A DNA stretch of 48,272 nt from Flavobacterium sp. YO12 (GCF_004119495.1 NZ_NRQU01000035.1:1-48272); one strand, 5' to 3'. Positions 25,789-35,812 are shown, counted from the stretch's first letter. Notes: generated by a model not told the origin, from the sequence alone. A program made the numbers and translations.

Positions 25789-25951
25789 ATGACTCATCAA
25801 TATATAACTTCAAGAATGTCATGCAATGATTATCGTAAAAAGTCAGAAAACCTAAAACATTATTAAAGGAATTCAGACTGCTTTAGCAATGAGTTTAAGT
25901 TCGGTTTCTGCAATGGTAAAACATTTACAATTGCAAAATCTTAATCTTTAA
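25789..25951 (+). pseudogene. Decayed heavy-metal-associated (HMA) copper chaperone
   Basis: ATG 25789 opens MTHQYITSRMSCNDYRKKSEN, close to the HMA start with GMSCNGCR, but the second Cys of CxxC is Tyr and the frame stops at 25864. A +1 shifted frame continues GIQTALAMSLSS and SAMVKHLQLQNL to a stop at 25949-25951, like the end of an HMA domain. Size and order fit a 70-residue chaperone that has lost both its frame and its metal site. The oxidase gene starts nine bases later. Confidence 0.55.
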
Positions 25952-25960
25952 AAAATCAAT

Positions 25961-28198
25961 ATGAAAATATATACTCTTATAATTACTTTTTTGATCGCCT
26001 TTAGTGCCCAAGCACAAAAAGTAGTTCGATACGATTTACACGTTCGTGACACGATCGTAAATTTCTCGGGAAAGGAAAAACGTGCACTTACTGTAAATGG
26101 AAAAATCCCAATGCCGACTTTGACTTTTACTGAAGGTGATATTCCCGAAATTTATGTGCATAACGATTTAAAAAAGGAAAACACAGCAATGCACTGGCAC
26201 GGTTTGTTTTTGCCAAATAAAGAAGACGGTGTTCCTTATTTAACACAAATGCCCATAAAACCGGGAACAACTCACAAATATACTTTTCCTATAATCCAGA
26301 ACGGAACTTACTGGTATCACAGTCATTCAGGTTTACAGGAACAAATAGGTCTATACGGGCTTTTTATTATCAACAAAAAGAAAGACGATCCTACTTTTAG
26401 AAAAGGTATTGATGATTTGCCTACTATTCCAGTAATTTTAAGTGAATGGACTGATTTGAAACCTGAGAATGTGCAACGAATGCTGCACAATGCCAATGAT
26501 TGGTTTGCTATAAAAAAAGGAACCACACAAAGTTATGCCGAGGCGATTCAAAAAGGAAAATTTTCGACAAAAGTCACCAACGAATGGAAACGCATGAATG
26601 CCATGGATGTGAGTGATGTTTATTATGAAAAGTTTTTAATTAACGGAAAAAACGAAGATCAGCTTTCGCAATTTAAAGCAGGCGATAAAGTGAGACTGCG
26701 AATTGCAAACGGAGGCGCTTCAAGTTATTTCTGGCTGACATATGGCGGCGGAAAAATAACCGTTGTAGCCAGCGATGGTAATGATGTTGAACCTGTAGAA
26801 GTCGATCGATTGATTATTGCTGTTTCTGAAACTTATGACGTAGTTGTAACAATTCCCGAAAACAACAAATCTTTTGCTTTTTTGGCTACAGCCGAAGACA
26901 GAACTGGATCAGCTTCTTTATTTTTAGGTGAAGGAACTAAACAGCCTGTTTCTCATCTTCCGAAATTGAAATATTTTGAGGGTATGCAAATGATGAATGA
27001 CATGATGAAAATGAACGGCGAAATGAATGATATGGGTATGAAAATGTCTCTCAACAAAATGGACATGAATGCTGTGATGTATCCTGAAATTTCTGGAGAA
27101 GAGGAATCAATGAAAAAAGTAGATCATTCGAAACATAATATGGGCGACATGAAAATGCCAAGTGATACGACTGAAACGACTGAGATCACAACGCTAAATT
27201 ATGGAATGCTAAAATCGCCAACGATAACAACGCTGCCCAAAGATGCTCCTGTAAAAGAATTACGCTTTGAATTATCTGGGAACATGAATCGCTATGTTTG
27301 GAGTTTAGACAATAAGGTAATCTCTGAAACAGATAAAATCTTAATTAAAAAAGGCGAAAATGTACGTATTGTATTGTACAACGGATCAATGATGCGACAC
27401 CCAATGCACTTGCACGGACACGATTTTAGGATTTTGAATGAACACGGCGATTATTCTCCGCTGAAAAATGTTATCGACATTATGCCAATGGAAACAGACA
27501 CAATCGAATTTCAGGCAAACGCTGATGGCGATTGGTTTTTTCATTGTCATATTTTATATCATATGATGGCAGGAATGGGACGTATTTTTACTTATGAAAA
27601 TTCAGCACCAAATCCGTTGATTCATGATCCTAAAATGGCAGACAAAATGCTGAAAATGGATGATCGTATGTTTCATTTTATGGCCGAAAATGATTTTGCT
27701 TCGAATGGAAATGATGGAGAGGCTATGCTTGGCAACACTCGCTGGAGTATTGGAACGGAATGGAGATTGGGTTATAATGACAAACATGGTTACGAAACCG
27801 AAACACACATTGGCCGATACATTGGAAAAATGCAATGGTTTATGCCTTTTATAGGTTTTGACTGGCGATACCGAAAAATGGGAATGGATGAGCAGGAACA
27901 AAATATGTTTGGTCAAAAAAATACCAAAGACAATCGTTCGGTTTTTAGTGCTGGTATCGAATATACTTTACCAATGCTGGTAAAAGCACAAGTTGAGGTT
28001 TACACTGATGGTAATGTGAGAATACAATTTGAACGAAAAGATATTCCGCTTTCAAGACGCTTGCGAATGAATCTAATGTGGAATACAGACAAGGAATATA
28101 TGGCTGGTTTAAAATATGTAGCGGGCAGAAACTTTGGAATCACAACGCATTATGACAGCGATATGGGAGTTGGCTTTGGAGTAAGTTTGAATTATTAA
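25961..28198 (+). CDS. Multicopper oxidase with C-terminal CopB-like domain
   Basis: 745 residues with signal peptide ending SAQAQ. Cupredoxin copper ligands are all present: HWH at 78-80, HSH at 120-122, HPMHLHGH at 480-487 and HCHILYHMMAGM at 528-539. A Met-rich insert (about 345-372, many M and D) resembles the copper-binding loops of CopA/CueO. After about residue 600 the rest resembles CopB, an outer-membrane beta-barrel, and ends in FGVSLNY. It thus looks like a CopA-CopB fusion that oxidises Cu(I) in the periplasm or at the outer membrane. Confidence 0.92.
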   Translation: MKIYTLIITFLIAFSAQAQKVVRYDLHVRDTIVNFSGKEKRALTVNGKIPMPTLTFTEGDIPEIYVHNDLKKENTAMHWHGLFLPNKEDGVPYLTQMPIKPGTTHKYTFPIIQNGTYWYHSHSGLQEQIGLYGLFIINKKKDDPTFRKGIDDLPTIPVILSEWTDLKPENVQRMLHNANDWFAIKKGTTQSYAEAIQKGKFSTKVTNEWKRMNAMDVSDVYYEKFLINGKNEDQLSQFKAGDKVRLRIANGGASSYFWLTYGGGKITVVASDGNDVEPVEVDRLIIAVSETYDVVVTIPENNKSFAFLATAEDRTGSASLFLGEGTKQPVSHLPKLKYFEGMQMMNDMMKMNGEMNDMGMKMSLNKMDMNAVMYPEISGEEESMKKVDHSKHNMGDMKMPSDTTETTEITTLNYGMLKSPTITTLPKDAPVKELRFELSGNMNRYVWSLDNKVISETDKILIKKGENVRIVLYNGSMMRHPMHLHGHDFRILNEHGDYSPLKNVIDIMPMETDTIEFQANADGDWFFHCHILYHMMAGMGRIFTYENSAPNPLIHDPKMADKMLKMDDRMFHFMAENDFASNGNDGEAMLGNTRWSIGTEWRLGYNDKHGYETETHIGRYIGKMQWFMPFIGFDWRYRKMGMDEQEQNMFGQKNTKDNRSVFSAGIEYTLPMLVKAQVEVYTDGNVRIQFERKDIPLSRRLRMNLMWNTDKEYMAGLKYVAGRNFGITTHYDSDMGVGFGVSLNY

Positions 28199-28329
28199 CA
28201 CCAATTTTAATGCTTTTTTTCTCTCATTAACTTATTGTTGACAATTTCCAAGACTAAATCGTGTTATATTTGACTTAACATTTTTCAATCAAAAAAAGAA
28301 TATTACCTAACAATTAAATTACACAAAAA

Positions 28330-28488
28330 ATGAAAAAATTATTTACCGTTTTAGCAATCGCCTTATTTACAATTGGTACACAGGCACAAGACACAAAACC
28401 AGCTCCAAAAAAAGAAAAAGCTAAAAAAGAATCTTGTTCTAAAAAAACAGATGATAAAAAAGACAAAAAATGCTGCTCTAAAAAATAA
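28330..28488 (+). CDS. Small exported Lys/Cys-rich peptide
   Basis: 52 residues. MKKLFTVLAIALFTIGTQAQ is a clear signal peptide; the roughly 32-residue mature part is mostly Lys, with Cys in ESCSKK and KCCSKK. A -7 box TATATTTG lies at 28265-28272 and a strong terminator at 28509-28540, so it is its own transcription unit. Its position after the multicopper oxidase suggests metal binding, not proven. Too short for most gene finders. Confidence 0.75.
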   Translation: MKKLFTVLAIALFTIGTQAQDTKPAPKKEKAKKESCSKKTDDKKDKKCCSKK

Positions 28489-28508
28489 TTGCAACATTTA
28501 TTAAAAGC

Positions 28509-28540
28509 AAAAGGCCTCAAATATTTGAGGCTTTTTTTTT
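28509..28540 (+). terminator. Terminator after the small exported peptide gene
   Basis: GCCTCAAATATTTGAGGC (28513-28530) is a perfect palindrome followed by ten T. Confidence 0.88.
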
Positions 28541-28552
28541 ATGTTTTTTTTT

Positions 28553-28639
28553 CGCCACGAATTTCACGAATTAGCACTAATTTAAAATACGCTTAAATTG
28601 GCACAAATTAATTCGTGCAAATTCGTGAAATTCGCGGCG
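28553..28639. repeat. 25-base imperfect inverted repeat, REP-like
   Basis: Arms 28553-28577 (starting CGCCACGAATTTCACG) and 28615-28639 match in reverse complement at 23 of 25 positions, with 37 bases between. It differs in sequence from the 25539-25683 element. No gene lies in 28489-28742. Confidence 0.75.
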
Positions 28640-28742
28640 AGAAACTCGTAACCAACTTTGACCAAGTTTTAAACCTTGTCAAAAGTTCATTTACAAAGAA
28701 ATCCTTTTAATCTTTTAATCTGTGGCAAAAAAGCTTCAAAAA

Positions 28743-31700
28743 CTATTTCACCGTTGCCACATTTCCTGTTCGTGTGAGAACTCCCCAACTTTGACTTTCG
28801 CCTTTTATCGCTCTTCGTAATGCTTTAAATAAAATTACATACATCAATTGCCTGTACACAAATCGCTGTGGAATTAACCATATTAATTTGGTTAGTTTTT
28901 CTTTCTCAAAAATAAAAGCTATTACACTAACCAGCATATCAACTAACATAAATGCTATGTAGTAAATTAGTATTTTATGAAGACTGTCCGGATCATTATA
29001 ATTCCAAAACAAACTTAAAATAAGAACTAAATCTGCCAAAGGTGCAAAAATAGGCAGTACAATTTGAAAAAGCAGAATGTTGGGCAAAGCAACCATTCCT
29101 AAGCCTTTATATCTTGAATTAAAACACGCATCTCTATTTTTCCAAAAAGCCTGCATAATACCATAACTCCAGCGGAAACGCTGTTTCATAAACTCCTTCA
29201 AACTTTCAGGAGCTTCTGTTACCGCTACTGCTTCAATACAATTTATAATATGGTAGTCGTTTCTTAAAATACGAATCGTTAAATCGCAGTCTTCTGCAAG
29301 AGTATCAGTTGTAAATCCTCCTGCTTTTTCTATAGCTTCTTTTTTAAACGCACCAATTGCTCCGGGAACAACCGTAATTCCGTTGATTAAATCAAAAGCC
29401 CTTCTATCAAAATTTTGCGCCGTTGTATATTCAATACTCTGCCATTTCGTAAGCATTGTATTTTCATTTCCCACTTTTACATTTCCTGCAATAGCGCCAA
29501 TTTCTTTATTGTTTTTTAACTGAATTCTAAATCCTTTCATTAATTGCGAAACAGCATCCGTTTTTAGTTGTGTATCAGCATCAATACAAATTACATAATC
29601 ATTTTGGGTCAACGCAATTCCGTAATTTAATGCCGATGCTTTTCCTCCGTTTGGTTTCGTATGTACTTTTACTTTCGGGTTATTAGCAAAAGCTTCTTTG
29701 ATCATTGCAAAAGTTTTGTCTTTAGAACCATCATCAACAAAAACAATATCAAAGAAAGGATAATCCTGACCCAGTAAATTTTCGATTGTTTTTACGGCAT
29801 TTATTTCTTCATTATAGGCAGGAACAATAATACTTACTGTTGGAAGCTCACCTTCGAAGTCTTTATAAACTGGCGGATATTTGTGGTCTTTCCATTTTTT
29901 TATAAAAGCCATTACAGCCATTAACGCAATTCTTAAGAACCCAAGAAAAATGGCAACCCAAAATGTTGCCGTAATAAAATGTCCAAACCAATATCCAAAA
30001 TCGAAAATAAAATTATCCAATGAAATAAACGGCCCCTTTGCTTCCGGCATAATCTCCTCTTTAGTTTTACCCAGCAAATGAGAAACAGTTGTAAACTGAA
30101 TATTTCTATCTTTAAAATATTTAATGATTCGAGGTAAAGCTTCAACAGTAGCTTCTCTGTTTCCGCCTGCATCATGAAGCAAAATAATTCCTTTATCAGG
30201 ATTTGCCTCATATTGCGATATTGTTCTCTTATAAATAGAATCGGCACTTACGCCTTTTTCCCAATCGTTAGGATCTATACTTTCGCCAACTGTATAATAA
30301 TTTTGGGCTTTACTTAAAGCAATTGGTTTGAGTTCAGCTTCGGTGGTTGGCTCAGCATCTGCATTATAAGGCGCTCTAAAAAGAACCGTACTTCTTCCGG
30401 TAACTGCTTCGATTAATAATCGTGTTGTTTCCATTTCTTTAGCAGCTCTTTCCGGGCTTACCAAAGCAATATTGGGATGAGTAAAAGTATGATTCCCTAT
30501 CTCGTGACCCTCTTTGTAAATTCTTTGCAGTAACGGAATATTGTTTTCGCCTTGAATACCAATGACAAAAAAAACAGCGGGTACTTTTTCTCTCTTTAAA
30601 ATATCTAAAATCTCTGGCGTATAAATAGGATCAGGCCCATCATCAAAAGTTAAAATAACTTGTTTGTTTACATTTCCAAATTTGCTGATTACGTATTTTG
30701 TTGGTAATTCTACATATCTCTGTTCTGTAATGATTGTTTCCTCTCTATTGATTTCCAATTCAATTTTTCCAGGTGCAGGATCAGCAATAACATTTAGTAT
30801 TTCTCCATCTCCAATATAGGCAGGACTTTCTATTCGTGTATTGACACGTTTCATCATTTTAAAATCAAAAGGCTTTTTCTTGAGACTTTCGTTCGTTAAA
30901 CTTCGCTGGTAGTAAGTCCACAAACGTTGATCTTCACTTCCTAAACGCCATAAAGCAGTTCCTGCTAAGCCATATTCATCACTAAACCTGACTGTGTTAA
31001 AATTGGTTGCCGCATCTTCAAAATCTACTTCATGTATTTTCCCATTGCTGTCTGTATACTTAAAAGAGTTATTGTAGCTGTTATTATCAAACTTTATTGT
31101 CGCATTATATTGTTTCGCAACAGCAATTGCTTGATCGTAGGTAATGGTTTCGCCTTCCTGTTTTTCCTGCCAATCGTAACCATATCCAGCAAAACAGAGA
31201 ATGATTTTGTCTGACGGAATTTCTTTGGCTGTCTTATCTACTATTCTTTCTATCCATTTTTGACTGCTTATTTCTCCAGGAATACTGCCGGCATAATGCT
31301 CATCATAAGCCATAAGAAACATATAATCATTGTATTTTGACAATGCTTTTATATTAAAATCCTCATCGTTTGCCATAATATCCTGTGTAACTAAATATCC
31401 CAACGGATGCAATTTTTCATATAATGATTTTTGAAAAGCAATTATGGGTTCGTCGCTATTCTCTTTAAACTCCTCAAAATCGATATTTATTCCTTGCAAA
31501 TCATATTTTTTCAAGGTCTTTACGATGTCATTAATAAGTCTTTCCTTTTTGTTTCTATCATGAAGAATACGATGAATAAGATCCCCGTCAAATTCGCCTT
31601 CACCTAAAGATTCATTTATATTATTAATTATAGGAAGAATTTTAACTTTCCCCTTTTTCATTACTTTTAGTGCTGCTGTATCGATTTCTGTTCGCAGTAA

Positions 31701-32137
31701 ATCTGTTTTAGGATCAATAAAAAACCATTCAGGAATTACCATATTGAGTTTGTCAATATTTTTTTGGAGTGAAAATAAACTTTGCGGATCCCAGTCTACA
31801 TAAAAAGCCGCCCTGACTTCTGAAGCTGTTTTTGCAACAGCAGGCTGTTTTTTTAGTTATCAATTTTGCTTTTTGCTCTTAAGAAATAATCAAAACCTTT
31901 AAACTTTTTAAGTTCTTTATCACTTAGACTTTTGGGTGTAACAGGATTCTCCAAACTATGACCTGCGTGGCTGCTATTGGCTAAAAGTGGTAATGGCGGT
32001 TTTAATCCTCTTTTTAAAGTGATAAAAAAGATGGGAACCATTAAAATAAGAATAAACAAAATAAGCCGACTTGACCATTGAAAAGTTTTCCAGCGTTTTT
32101 GAGTAACAGTCTGAAATACTTGTTTTTTACCATCCAT
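28743..32137 (-). pseudogene. GH18 chitinase / CE4 deacetylase / GT2 glycosyltransferase fusion, split by a frameshift
   Basis: Two frames, 31853-32137 (94 residues, N-terminal cytoplasmic tail plus membrane helix) and 28743-31742 (999 residues), join if one base is added near 31853-31861; the bridge then reads PAVAKTASEVRAAFYVDWDP up to MVIPEW. The span is 3395 bases, one short of a multiple of three, giving 1131 residues. Domains: GH18 with LQGINIDFEEF; polysaccharide deacetylase with LTFDDGPDP, NHTFTH and LLHDAGG; two membrane helices; GT2 with VPAYNEE, VDDGSKD, CIDADTQ, AEDCD and QRFRWSYG; more helices. Known trimodular Bacteroidota protein, probably for an aminosugar polymer. As written the membrane anchor is lost. 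Confidence 0.88.
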
Positions 32138-32410
32138 ATACTTTTCTTTTTAAGTAAATGCTATTAAAAAATCTGAAATTTTTAAAACTTTCAACAACAT
32201 TAATAAAAATCTACTTCTTCTTATTAAAGAAGTATTTATCCTACAAATGTAATTTTTTAAATTGTAAAATTAGTATTACTAAATGAAGATCGAATTAATA
32301 ATCTAACTTTATAAACAGCCGTAATCTCGAATAAAATTACAAAAGAAAAGCTCACTAAAGCACACTAAAGAAATAAAAATCAATCATTTACAAACTAAAA
32401 AGCAAAAAAA
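32138..32410 (-). promoter_or_regulatory. Upstream region of the GH18-CE4-GT2 gene
   Basis: A minus-strand -7 box TACATTTG lies at plus 32244-32251, about 106 bases before the ATG. A weak hairpin (TACTTCTT..AAGAAGTA) sits at about 32212-32233 in the leader. Otherwise AT-rich sequence without a gene. Confidence 0.35.
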
Positions 32411-32430
32411 AGACCTGTTTAGAACAGGTC
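32411..32430 (-). terminator. Terminator of the DUF4442 gene
   Basis: GACCTGTT and AACAGGTC with a short loop, followed on the minus strand by eight T. Confidence 0.8.
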
Positions 32431-32453
32431 ATATAATATATTGTATTGCTATT

Positions 32454-32906
32454 TTATTTAAGTCGAACACTCCATTCAAAATCCATTTCCGAAACCTGAA
32501 CTCCATCTTCGTTTGTTCCAATAGATTTCATCCAGAACGTTTGACCGTCGCCTGTTGCAATAGTTCTTTGAATTGCATCGGCAATTAAGTGCCCGTCATT
32601 ACAAACAAAAGTAATTCGGCCCGTTGCTTTTTTGGTGAAATTTCCTTTATTATTAGCAACAAGCATTGATATTTTTTTACCGCTTTCTTGTATCTGCGAA
32701 ATAACCAAAGCTCCTGTAGTTAATTCGGCTGCCATTGCTTGAACCGCAAAATACATTGAATTGAAAGGATTCTGATTTATCCAACGGTGTTTAACACTTA
32801 CTATACACCTGTCCTTGTCGATTGCCTTTACACGTACTCCGCAAATGAATGCAGATGGCAATTTGAATAATACAAATTTGTTGAGTTTGGAAACTGATAC
32901 GGCCAT
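32454..32906 (-). CDS. DUF4442 protein, hotdog-fold thioesterase-like
   Basis: 150 residues from ATG 32906; the in-frame ATG at 32954 adds 16 poorly fitting residues. MAVSVSKLNKFVLFKLPSAFICGVRV and the central HRWINQNPFNSMYFAVQAMAAELTTG fit DUF4442, a hotdog fold related to acyl-CoA thioesterases such as PaaI. The Asn and Glu in the long helix correspond to the region of the hotdog active site, but activity is unproven. Single-gene unit with its own terminator. Confidence 0.85.
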   Translation of the reverse strand: MAVSVSKLNKFVLFKLPSAFICGVRVKAIDKDRCIVSVKHRWINQNPFNSMYFAVQAMAAELTTGALVISQIQESGKKISMLVANNKGNFTKKATGRITFVCNDGHLIADAIQRTIATGDGQTFWMKSIGTNEDGVQVSEMDFEWSVRLK

Positions 32907-33137
32907 AGAATTTAATTTTTTTTGTAAAAATACAAAAAAACTATGCACGCACAATAAATTGCTTTTACTTTCCTAAATCAGCAGTAAAATCAGTACTTCT
33001 GAATGGTTTTCAGCCTTTTATAGTCAATTTCAAAATTCAAAACATGTTAAGATTTTGTTAATATTTGGTACTATGCAAAACAAGATACTGTCTTTTAGCC
33101 ATATATTTGTATAAGAAATTACTATATACTTTTAATC

Positions 33138-33617
33138 ATGGAAACAACAACACCACTCATCATGGAAACAACATCAGAAAAGAACACTGCAACGTTCACA
33201 CATTTAAGTACGTTAACTCAGTACATTATTCCGTTTGGAAATTACATTTTTCCAATATTAATCTGGACGAGTTACAAAGACAAATCAGAATTTGTAAATC
33301 ACCACGGAAAACAGACATTGAATTTTCAATTGAGTTTATTGCTTTATACTTTAGTTTTAGCTTTAATTGCAATTCCAATTTTCTTTGCCGTTTTTCTACA
33401 GAACATTCCGATGCAAGCAGTTTTTAATGACGAAAATTTTGTCATCAGAAATTTCAACTTTGAAGGAAACATTGGATTAATAAGTGTGGGTTTAACAGCA
33501 GTTTTACTTTTTGGAGTTTTAAAATTTGTTGAATTCTTTTTAGTGATTTACGCTTCGATAAAAGCTTCAAACGGAGAATTATATAAATATCCGCTAACGA
33601 TTCCTTTTATAAAGTAA
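33138..33617 (+). CDS. DUF4870 (Tic20-like) membrane protein
   Basis: 159 residues with three hydrophobic segments. Signature: FTHLSTLTQYIIPFGNYIFPILIW, then NHHGKQTLNFQLS, then a final IYASIKASNGELYKYPL. A -7 box TATATTTG lies at 33102-33109. The start region is duplicated: TCATGGAAACAACA appears at about 33136 and 33160, so ATG 33162 is an alternative start. It heads the envelope cluster with PadR and PspC, which suggests a role in membrane stress. Confidence 0.88.
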   Translation: METTTPLIMETTSEKNTATFTHLSTLTQYIIPFGNYIFPILIWTSYKDKSEFVNHHGKQTLNFQLSLLLYTLVLALIAIPIFFAVFLQNIPMQAVFNDENFVIRNFNFEGNIGLISVGLTAVLLFGVLKFVEFFLVIYASIKASNGELYKYPLTIPFIK

Positions 33618-33677
33618 TCAACAAATTAAAAGTTATAGTCGAAACTTTACAAGCAATCAACAAGAATCGTTTCGAAT

Positions 33678-33711
33678 TCAATCATCAATCATCATCAATC
33701 ATCATCAATCA
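33678..33711. repeat. Short tandem repeat of ATCATCA units
   Basis: Copies of CAATCATCAT, ten bases, repeat about three times just upstream of padR. Such repeats may vary in number by slippage and would change padR promoter or leader spacing. Confidence 0.6.
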
Positions 33712-33751
33712 AAAAACGAATTGTTCAATCTAAAAAAAACAAAATGAAATT

Positions 33752-34084
33752 ATGAACATTGAAAACACAAAAGCACAGATGCGCAAAGGTGTTCTTGAGT
33801 TTTGCATCTTATCAGTATTAAAAGAAAAAGACGCATATACATCTGAAATATTAGACACTTTAAAAAACGCAAAATTACTAGTTGTTGAAGGAACTGTATA
33901 TCCACTTTTAACTAGGCTGAAAAATGACGGTTTACTAAATTATCGCTGGGAAGAATCGACCTCAGGGCCACCTCGAAAATATTATGGATTAACCGAGATA
34001 GGACAAACATTTTTAAACGAACTTAGCGGCACCTGGACAGAATTATCTGATGCTGTAAATCTAATCACCAATCAAAATCAATAA
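33752..34084 (+). CDS. PadR-family transcriptional regulator
   Basis: 110 residues, the short PadR type. Starts MNIENTKAQMRKGVLEFCIL, then DAYTSEILDTLKNAKLLVVEGTVYPLLTRLKNDGLL, the winged helix, and GPPRKYYGLTEIG. The PspC gene starts three bases after its stop, so it most likely represses its own operon. Confidence 0.95.
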   Translation: MNIENTKAQMRKGVLEFCILSVLKEKDAYTSEILDTLKNAKLLVVEGTVYPLLTRLKNDGLLNYRWEESTSGPPRKYYGLTEIGQTFLNELSGTWTELSDAVNLITNQNQ

Positions 34085-34087
34085 GTC

Positions 34088-35809
34088 ATGAACAAAACAG
34101 TAAATATTAACTTAGGCGGTATGTTTTTTCACATCGATGAAGATGCATATTTAAAATTGACACGCTATTTTGACGCTATAAAAAGATCTCTTAATAACTC
34201 GTCTGGTCAAGATGAAATAATCAAAGACATCGAAATGCGCGTTTCTGAATTATTAACAGAAAAACAAAAAAGCGAAAAACATGTTGTAGGACTAAAAGAT
34301 GTTGACGAAGTGATTACGGTAATGGGACAACCTGAGGACTACATCATTGAAGACGAAGAAAAATCATCTCAATCTTTTAATAATTACGGTGCAAGAAAAC
34401 ACAAAAAATTATACCGTGATAAAGAAAAAGGTATGATTGGCGGTGTAGCAACTGGATTAGGACATTATTTCGGAATTGATGCTGTATGGATCAAAATCGT
34501 ATTCTTAGTATTTGTTTTTGCTGGTTTTGGAACAGGAATTCTAGCGTACTTCGTACTTTGGATTGTAACTCCTGAAGCGGTAACAACTTCAGAAAAACTG
34601 GAGATGACTGGTGAGCCGGTAACCATTTCAAACATCGAAAAAAAAGTACGTGAAGAAATTGATTCATTATCTGATAAATTTAAAAATGCAGATTATGACA
34701 AAATGGGAAACCAAGTAAAGTCGGGAGCTGAGAGAATAAGTAGTTCATTTGGAGACTTTATCATGACCATCTTTAAAATCTTTGCTAAATTTTTAGGCGT
34801 AATTTTAATCATGTCTGGAATTAGTGTTTTGATCATGTTATTGATTGGAGTTTTTACTTTAGGAACTAATGTTTTTGTTGACTTTCCTTGGCAAAACTTC
34901 GTTGACGCAGGAAACTTTACAGATTATCCTATATGGTCGTTTGGTTTATTAATGTTCTTTGCAGTTGGGATTCCGTTTTTCTTTTTGACTTTATTAGGTT
35001 TCAAACTATTGTCTCCAAGTTTAAAATCAATCGGAAACATCACAAAATACACTTTGCTGGCAATCTGGATTATTGCTGTTGCAATCGCAATCAGCATTGG
35101 AATTAAACAAGCTACTGAAATTTCATACGACAATAAAACAGTAGAGAAAAAAGCACTTAACATTAGTACAAAAGATACTTTGTTTGTAAAATTCAGATAC
35201 AACGATTATTATGCAAAAGATCTGAATCACCGCAGCGAATTTGAATTTGTACAAGATTCAGCAAACAATCAATTAATCTATTCTAATGATGTTCGCTTAC
35301 ATGTTTTACACACTGATGAAGCTGCTCCTTATATTCAAATAGAAAAAAGCGCAAGAGGTAACTCATTTATTGCAGCAAAACAAAGAGCAGAAAAAATTGA
35401 TTATAAATTTCAGGTTAAAGGAAATTCTTTAATTTTGGACAACTATTTTCTTACAGATGTAAAGAACAAATTTAGAGGTCAAGAAGTTGACGTATACTTA
35501 TACTTACCAGAAGGGCAGTTATTTAAACCAGACGCATCTGTACAAGATTACGATGATTCTGATGATGATTTTTTCAATCTGCATTTTAGCGGAAACTATA
35601 ACTACAAAGTTGAGGGATCAAAAATTAAATGTTTAAACTGCCCAGCTGATGAAAATGAATACGATGATGTAGAGCAAATAGATGAAATTGATAATGACAC
35701 CGTAAAAGAGGTTTCTATTAAAATAAATGGAAAAGAAGTTCTTAACGGAAAAAAAACTAACGGAAAGCTAACCACTGATAAAAACGGAGTTGTAATTAAA
35801 ATTAACTAA
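34088..35809 (+). CDS. PspC-domain envelope protein
   Basis: 573 residues. N-terminal region (1-95) with DEIIKDIEMRVSELL and a putative sensor; PspC domain near residues 105-165 with KLYRDKEKGMIGGVATGLGHYFG and WIKIVFLVFVFAGFG; two to three more membrane helices in 225-345; a large C-terminal soluble region ending in a DUF2807-like strand pattern. Related to phage-shock PspC, which reacts to membrane damage. Operon with PadR upstream and a DUF2807 protein four bases downstream. Confidence 0.93.
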   Translation: MNKTVNINLGGMFFHIDEDAYLKLTRYFDAIKRSLNNSSGQDEIIKDIEMRVSELLTEKQKSEKHVVGLKDVDEVITVMGQPEDYIIEDEEKSSQSFNNYGARKHKKLYRDKEKGMIGGVATGLGHYFGIDAVWIKIVFLVFVFAGFGTGILAYFVLWIVTPEAVTTSEKLEMTGEPVTISNIEKKVREEIDSLSDKFKNADYDKMGNQVKSGAERISSSFGDFIMTIFKIFAKFLGVILIMSGISVLIMLLIGVFTLGTNVFVDFPWQNFVDAGNFTDYPIWSFGLLMFFAVGIPFFFLTLLGFKLLSPSLKSIGNITKYTLLAIWIIAVAIAISIGIKQATEISYDNKTVEKKALNISTKDTLFVKFRYNDYYAKDLNHRSEFEFVQDSANNQLIYSNDVRLHVLHTDEAAPYIQIEKSARGNSFIAAKQRAEKIDYKFQVKGNSLILDNYFLTDVKNKFRGQEVDVYLYLPEGQLFKPDASVQDYDDSDDDFFNLHFSGNYNYKVEGSKIKCLNCPADENEYDDVEQIDEIDNDTVKEVSIKINGKEVLNGKKTNGKLTTDKNGVVIKIN

Positions 35810-35812
35810 GCC

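Noticed and set aside
28743..28743. Treating the membrane-anchor frame at 31853-32137 as a separate gene
   Set aside because: The linker between the two frames is coding in the enzyme frame, and the sum fits one gene with a single missing base.
33678..33711. CRISPR array
   Set aside because: The ATCATCA units are a simple tandem repeat without spacers, and no cas gene is in the window.
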